Below are positions 58,605 to 64,000 of a DNA stretch of 64,000 nucleotides, in pieces; position 1 is the stretch's first letter, and every line of letters begins with the position of its first letter. The stretch is taken from the NCBI RefSeq assembly GCF_900114215.1, contig NZ_FOSG01000014.1, positions 62,001 to 126,000 of the forward strand, written 5' to 3'. The position numbers were made by a program, and so were the translations under genes. The DNA comes from Streptomyces mangrovi. GTDB taxonomy: Bacteria; Actinomycetota; Actinomycetes; Streptomycetales; Streptomycetaceae. Under the pieces are notes generated by a model that was not told the DNA's origin, searched no databases, and saw only the letters and a list, made by a program, of their open reading frames with translations.

Positions 58605-60197
58605 GTGCGGATGTACCCGGAGCCGACGGGCGAGGTGCGCATGAGTCTGTCACTGCGCTTCGCCGCCGGATCGCACAGAGGCATGATCCGCGAGGGCAAC
58701 GAGGACTCCGGCTACGCCGGTCCCCGGCTGCTCGCGATCGCCGACGGGATGGGCGGCCAGGCCGCCGGCGAGGTCGCCAGCTCGGAGGTGATCTCGATCC
58801 TCGTGCAGCTGGACGACGACGTCCCCGGCTCCGACCTGCTCACCTCGCTGGGCACGGCGGTGCAGCGCGCCAACGAGCAGCTGCGCGTCATGGTCGAGGA
58901 GGACCCGCAGCTGGAGGGCATGGGCACCACGCTCACCGCCCTGCTGTGGACGGGCCGGCGGCTCGGCCTGGTGCACGTCGGCGACTCCCGCGCGTACCTG
59001 CTGCGCGACGACCGGCTCACCCAGATCACCCAGGACCACACCTGGGTCCAGCGCCTGGTGGACGAGGGCCGGATCACCGAGGAGGAGGCCACCACCCACC
59101 CGCAGCGCTCCCTGCTGATGCGCGCGCTGGGCAGCGGCGACCACGTGGAGCCGGACCTGTCCATCCGCGAGGTGCGGGCCGGGGACCGCTATCTGCTGTG
59201 CTCCGACGGCCTGTCCGGCGTCGTCAGCCACCAGACGATGGAGGAGACCCTCGCCGCCCACCAGGAACCGCACGAGACCGTGCAGGACCTGATCCAGCTC
59301 GCCCTGCGCGGCGGCGGTCCCGACAACATCACCTGCATCGTCGCGGACGTCCTGGACGTCGGCGACGACACCCTCGCCGGCCGGCTCAACGACACCCCGG
59401 TCATCGTCGGCGCCGTCGCCGAGAACCAGCAGCAGCTCGGCGACCCCGGCACCCTCCGGACCCCCGCCGCCCGCGCCGCCGAGCTCGGCCGCGGCGGAGT
59501 GCCCCAGCAGCAGTCGCCCGAAGGGCCGCAGGGGAGCTTCGGCCCGCCCGGAAGCGGTGGCGCCACCCCGCCCGCCGGGGCGTTCGGCGCCTACGCCGAG
59601 GGCGACTTCGCCAAGCCGCGCAAGCGGTTCAGGTGGCTGAAGCGGATCTTCCTCGCCCTGCTCGTCCTCGGCCTGCTCGGCGGCGGCCTGTACGGCGCCC
59701 ACAGATGGACCCAGACCCAGTTCTACGTCGGAGCCGACGGCGACCGCGTCGCGATCTACCGCGGCATCAGCCAGAAGCTGGCCTGGATCCAGCTCAGCGA
59801 GGTCGAGCGGAGTTCGCCGGTCGAACTCAAGTACCTTCCGACCTACCAGCGCAACGAGGTCGAGGCCGGAATCTCCATGGACAGCCTCGCCCAGGCGGAG
59901 AACCGGCTGGAGAAGCTGGCGGAGCAGGCCGAGGTCTGCGAGATCGTCGCCGCCCAGCGCAGGGAGAAGGAGCGCGCGGAGGCGGAGGCCGGGAAGGCCG
60001 AGGAGAGCGGCTCCGCCCGCGAGGGCGCCGGGGCCGGCGAGCGCTCCGAGCCGTCCGCCTCCCCCGACCCGACCGCGTCCTCTCCCGACTCCCTCAACTC
60101 CGCCGCCACCGCCAGCGTCAAGAGCCCGACCGCTCCCACTCCCGGCCCCACCCTCCCGGAGGAGCAGCAGCGGCTCGCCAAGCAGTGCACCACGTGA
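58605..60197 (+). CDS. pstP: PP2C-family Ser/Thr phosphatase (PstP-like)
   Basis: This 530-residue protein has a PP2C domain at ~10-250 (GNEDSGYAG, LLAIADGMGGQAAGE, GMGTTLTALL, HVGDSRAYLLRD, CSDGLSGVVS, GPDNITCIVAD), a Pro/Gly linker, a membrane helix (~IFLALLVLGLLGGGLYG, near residue 350) and an external tail rich in Glu, Ala, Ser and Pro. It reverses kinase phosphorylation of FHA proteins and PBPs. GTG 58605 was chosen (VRMYPEPTGEV); ATG 58611 and ATG 58641 (behind GAGG) are alternatives. Confidence 0.93.
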   Translation: MRMYPEPTGEVRMSLSLRFAAGSHRGMIREGNEDSGYAGPRLLAIADGMGGQAAGEVASSEVISILVQLDDDVPGSDLLTSLGTAVQRANEQLRVMVEEDPQLEGMGTTLTALLWTGRRLGLVHVGDSRAYLLRDDRLTQITQDHTWVQRLVDEGRITEEEATTHPQRSLLMRALGSGDHVEPDLSIREVRAGDRYLLCSDGLSGVVSHQTMEETLAAHQEPHETVQDLIQLALRGGGPDNITCIVADVLDVGDDTLAGRLNDTPVIVGAVAENQQQLGDPGTLRTPAARAAELGRGGVPQQQSPEGPQGSFGPPGSGGATPPAGAFGAYAEGDFAKPRKRFRWLKRIFLALLVLGLLGGGLYGAHRWTQTQFYVGADGDRVAIYRGISQKLAWIQLSEVERSSPVELKYLPTYQRNEVEAGISMDSLAQAENRLEKLAEQAEVCEIVAAQRREKERAEAEAGKAEESGSAREGAGAGERSEPSASPDPTASSPDSLNSAATASVKSPTAPTPGPTLPEEQQRLAKQCTT

Positions 60198-60213
60198 TAG
60201 GGGGCCGCACGCC

Positions 60214-61653
60214 ATGAGCACCAGTCAAGCCACCGGGAACACCGGCAGCAACACGACGATCTCCCCCGGAGGCCTGCCCAGCCGCCGCAACACCGAGCTG
60301 GCGATGCTCGTCTTCGCCGTGCTGATCCCGGTTTTCGCCTACGCCAACGTGGGCCTGGCCATCAACGGCGAGATGCCCGCGGGCATGCTCGGCTACGGCC
60401 TCGGCCTCGGTCTGATGGCCGGCGTGGCCCACCTGGTGGTGCGCAGATTCGCGCCGTACGCCGACCCGCTGATGCTGCCGATCGCCACGCTCCTCAACGG
60501 GCTGGGGCTGGTGCTGATCTGGCGGCTCGACCAGTCGGAGAGACTCGCCCTGCGCGGGGACGGGATCGCCGCGCCCAACCAGCTGATGTGGTCCGCGCTG
60601 GGGATAGCGCTCTTCCTGGCGGTGCTGGTCTTCCTCAAGGACCACCGCATTCTGCAGCGCTACACCTACATCTCCATGGTCGTCGCGCTGATCCTGCTGG
60701 CGGCGCCGGCCTTCTTCCCGGCCAGTGAGGCGAACTTCGGCGCCAAGATCTGGATCCGTTTCGGTTCCTTCTCCATCCAGCCCGGCGAGTTCGCCAAGAT
60801 CATCATCACGATCTTCTTCGCGGGTTACCTGATGGTCAAGCGGGACGCCCTCGCACTGGCCAGCCGTCGCTTCATGGGGCTGTACCTGCCGCGAGGCCGC
60901 GACCTCGGCCCGATCCTGGTGGTCTGGGCGATGAGCATCCTCATCCTCGTCTTCGAGACCGACCTGGGCACCTCGCTGCTGTTCTTCGGCATGTTCGTGG
61001 TCATGCTCTACGTGGCCACGGAGCGCACCAGCTGGATTCTGTTCGGCTTGCTCATGGCCGCGGGGGGAGCCGCGTTCGTGGCCACCTTCGAGGCGCATGT
61101 GCGAGGCCGCATCATGGCGTGGCTGCACCCGATGGACATCTTCCTCCCCGAGGACCAGCGGCCGGAGGGGCTGATCTCCGACCAGGCCGCCCAGGCCCTC
61201 TTCGCCTTCGGCTCCGGCGGCACGCTCGGCTCCGGCCTCGGCCAGGGACACTCCGATCTGATCGGATTCGCCGCCAAGAGCGACTTCATCCTCGCCACCG
61301 TCGGTGAGGAACTGGGGCTCACCGGGACGATGGCGATACTGCTGCTGTACGGCCTGCTGGTGGAGCGCGGCATCCGCACGGCCCTGGCCGCCCGGGATCC
61401 GTTCGGAAAGCTGCTGGCCATTGGCTTGTCCTCAGCCTTCGCACTCCAGGTCTTCGTCGTCGCGGGCGGGGTCATGGGGCTCATTCCGCTGACCGGTATG
61501 ACCATGCCCTTCATGGCGCAGGGTGGTTCGTCCGTCATCACCAACTGGGCCCTGGTGGCCATCCTGCTACGAATCAGTGATACCGCGCGGCGACCCGCGC
61601 CCGCCCCCGTTCCCTCACCCGATGCAGAGATGACTCAGGTGGTACGACCGTGA
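60214..61653 (+). CDS. rodA: SEDS-family peptidoglycan glycosyltransferase RodA/FtsW
   Basis: This 479-residue protein has about ten to twelve membrane helices with SEDS signatures: IWIRFGSFSIQPGEFAKI (catalytic loop with the Glu/Asp region), FETDLGTSLLFFGMF, SGLGQGHSDLIGFAAKSDFI and PLTGMTMPFMAQGGSS. It polymerises glycan strands with its cognate class B PBP. Stop overlaps the pbpA start (GTGA), so they are stoichiometrically coupled. Confidence 0.95.
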   Translation: MSTSQATGNTGSNTTISPGGLPSRRNTELAMLVFAVLIPVFAYANVGLAINGEMPAGMLGYGLGLGLMAGVAHLVVRRFAPYADPLMLPIATLLNGLGLVLIWRLDQSERLALRGDGIAAPNQLMWSALGIALFLAVLVFLKDHRILQRYTYISMVVALILLAAPAFFPASEANFGAKIWIRFGSFSIQPGEFAKIIITIFFAGYLMVKRDALALASRRFMGLYLPRGRDLGPILVVWAMSILILVFETDLGTSLLFFGMFVVMLYVATERTSWILFGLLMAAGGAAFVATFEAHVRGRIMAWLHPMDIFLPEDQRPEGLISDQAAQALFAFGSGGTLGSGLGQGHSDLIGFAAKSDFILATVGEELGLTGTMAILLLYGLLVERGIRTALAARDPFGKLLAIGLSSAFALQVFVVAGGVMGLIPLTGMTMPFMAQGGSSVITNWALVAILLRISDTARRPAPAPVPSPDAEMTQVVRP

Positions 61654-63107
61654 ACAAGCCCCTGCGCCGGATCGCCATCTTCTGCGGCCTGCTCGTACTC
61701 GCCCTGCTGATCCGGGACAACTGGATCCAGTTCGCCCAGGCCGACGAGTACAAGACACACAAGAACAACCGCCGTGTCGCCATCGAGCGGTATGCCCAGC
61801 CGCGCGGCAACATCATCGTCGACGGCAAGGCCGTCACCGGATCGAAGGCGACCAAGGGCACCGACTTCAAGTACAAGCGGACGTACAAGAACGGCGAGAT
61901 CTGGGCCCCGGTGACCGGATACGCCTCCCAGGCCTTCGGCGCCACCCAGCTCGAGTCCATCTACGACGGCATCCTCACCGGCGACGACGACCGGCTGTTC
62001 TTCAACCAGACCATCGACATGTTCACCGGCGAGGACCAGAAGGGCGGCAACGTCGTCACGACGCTGGACGCCGACGTCCAGAAGGCCGGCTTCGAGACGA
62101 TGGGCGACAAGAAGGGCGCGGCCGTCGCGATCAACCCCGAGACGGGCGCGATCCTGGGCCTGGTCAGCACCCCCTCGTACGACCCGTCCTCCTTCGCGGG
62201 GAACTCCTCCAAGGACGCGGAGAAGTGGAACGGGCTGCTGAAGGACGAGGACGAGCCGATGCTCAACCGGGCGCTGCGCCAGACCTACCCGCCCGGCTCG
62301 ACGTTCAAGGTCGTCACGGCCGCCGCGGCGCTGGAGAGCGGCATGTACGACATCGACGAGAAGACCGACACCCCGGACCCGTACCGGCTGCCGCAGAGCA
62401 CCACCGACCTGGGCAACGACGGCAACCACCCCTGTGAGGACGCCTCGCTGCGGGTGGCCATGCAGTGGTCGTGCAACACCGTCTTCGCCAAGATCAGCGA
62501 CGAGCTCGGCAACGAGAAGATGATCGAGTACTCCGAGCGGTTCGGCTTCAACCAGGAGCACTTCGTCCCGGTCCGCGCCGCCGAGTCCGTCTACCCCGAG
62601 GACAACCGGCCGCAGAACGCCATGGCCGGCATCGGTCAGGCGTCCAACCGCGCCACCCCGCTCCAGATGGCCATGGTGGCCGCCGCCGTCGCCAACGACG
62701 GCAAGCTGATGGAGCCGTACATGATGGACCAGCTCATCGCGCCGGGCCTCAGCGTCGTCGAGGAGCACAAGCCCCGGGAGATGGGCGAGATCGCCTCGGC
62801 GGAGAACGCCCAGAAGCTCCAGCAGATGATGGAGACGGTCGTCGAGAAGGGCACGGGAGTCCCCGCGCAGATCGACGGCGTCACGGTGGGCGGCAAGACC
62901 GGTACCGCACAGCACGGCGAGAACAACGAGAAGAACCCGTACGCGTGGTTCATCTCGTACGCCAAGACCTCCGACGGCTCGACCCCGATCGCCGTCGCGG
63001 TCGTCGTCGAGAGCGCCGACGTCCTCCGCGACGACATCGCGGGCAGCAAGCTGGCCGCCCCGGTGGCCAAGGCCATGATGGAGGCGGCTCTCGACGGCAA
63101 GAGGTGA
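61650..63107 (+). CDS. pbpA: Class B penicillin-binding protein PbpA
   Basis: This 485-residue transpeptidase has one N-terminal membrane helix (RRIAIFCGLLVLALLI), a PBP dimerisation region (~50-150) and the catalytic domain with SxxK (PGSTFKV), SxN (WSCNTV) and KTG (GGKTGTAQH). It cross-links peptidoglycan with RodA. GTG start at 61650 overlaps rodA. Actinobacterial PbpA lacks PASTA domains, as here. Confidence 0.95.
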   Translation: MNKPLRRIAIFCGLLVLALLIRDNWIQFAQADEYKTHKNNRRVAIERYAQPRGNIIVDGKAVTGSKATKGTDFKYKRTYKNGEIWAPVTGYASQAFGATQLESIYDGILTGDDDRLFFNQTIDMFTGEDQKGGNVVTTLDADVQKAGFETMGDKKGAAVAINPETGAILGLVSTPSYDPSSFAGNSSKDAEKWNGLLKDEDEPMLNRALRQTYPPGSTFKVVTAAAALESGMYDIDEKTDTPDPYRLPQSTTDLGNDGNHPCEDASLRVAMQWSCNTVFAKISDELGNEKMIEYSERFGFNQEHFVPVRAAESVYPEDNRPQNAMAGIGQASNRATPLQMAMVAAAVANDGKLMEPYMMDQLIAPGLSVVEEHKPREMGEIASAENAQKLQQMMETVVEKGTGVPAQIDGVTVGGKTGTAQHGENNEKNPYAWFISYAKTSDGSTPIAVAVVVESADVLRDDIAGSKLAAPVAKAMMEAALDGKR

Positions 63108-63256
63108 CCGGGAGGCCCGGTCGCCTCGGCGGTCACGCCGACGGTCACATCAGCGGTCGCATCCCGGCCCAGCACACGGTCCGGGTACCGTATGCCGAGC
63201 AGCACCGCCGGACCGCGCAGGGAGACGGTCAGGACGCACGGAGAGGGCTGGAGACT

Positions 63257-64000
<744 letters not shown>

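Overview
The window is high-GC (about 72%) actinobacterial DNA with GTG/TTG starts, C-rich spacers and 4-bp ATGA/GTGA gene overlaps. Gene content points to Streptomyces or a close relative: two branched-chain keto-acid dehydrogenase (BCKDH) operons, a mycothiol-dependent isomerase family member, the bacterial proteasome activator Bpa, PASTA-type kinases, DasR-like dre sites, and the fhaA-fhaB-PP2C-rodA-pbpA-pknB morphogenesis cluster. From my knowledge of Streptomyces genomes, this combination (bkd1, two kinases, moeA, bkd2, fha/pbpA/pknB) is typical of the chromosome core near oriC.

Region 1 (1-11.6 kb) is the accessory centrepiece. It is an amino-group-carrier-protein (LysW-type) biosynthetic cluster: a homocitrate/isopropylmalate-synthase-like enzyme (cut by the window edge), then lysW-lysX-lysY-lysZ, a stand-alone glutamine amidotransferase, a Glu/Leu-type dehydrogenase, an adenylate-forming ligase, a class I/II aminotransferase and a fumarylacetoacetate-hydrolase-fold protein, closed by a MerR regulator and an MFS exporter. 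It has the module used by thermophiles for lysine/arginine and by a few streptomycetes for specialised metabolites. Its other genes, and a carrier protein that ends in Gln instead of the canonical Glu, suggest a product and a carrier-activation step that I do not recognise.

Region 2 (11.7-23.8 kb) holds a DoxX/NHL-thioredoxin pair with two DasR-like dre sites upstream, a membrane-anchored endonuclease/phosphatase-fold protein, and an apparently acquired unit (secreted 4-Cys protein, ABC ATPase, FtsX-type permease). Ordinary genes follow: a YiaA/B-like membrane protein, a nitrilase-family hydrolase, a mycothiol-dependent enzyme, and a GntR/MFS pair.

Region 3 (23.9-44.1 kb) is framed by the two bkd operons. 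bkd1 (minus strand) is preceded by an Lrp-type palindrome. Between them are an aminoglycoside-phosphotransferase-fold protein, two divergent membrane Ser/Thr kinases, Bpa, a Pro-rich surface protein, a quinone oxidoreductase, a potassium channel, moeA and a mobA-like gene. bkd2 is divergent from an Lrp/AsnC gene (bkdR).

Region 4 (44.2-53.5 kb) is a phenylacetate-degradation locus: a TetR (PaaR-type) gene, paaN and paaABCDE, interrupted by a three-gene overlapping operon (DUF5819-HTTM-TrmH family). A 14-bp palindrome occurs upstream of tetR/paaN and upstream of paaA. A one-mismatch copy lies in the bkdA2/bkdR gap, suggesting co-regulation of both catabolic systems.

Region 5 (53.6-64 kb) holds a rhodanese, a J-domain protein, a DUF2252 protein, tRNA-Leu(CAG) with a strong terminator, and the growth/division signalling cluster fhaA, fhaB, PP2C phosphatase, rodA/ftsW, pbpA and a 3'-truncated pknB-like kinase.
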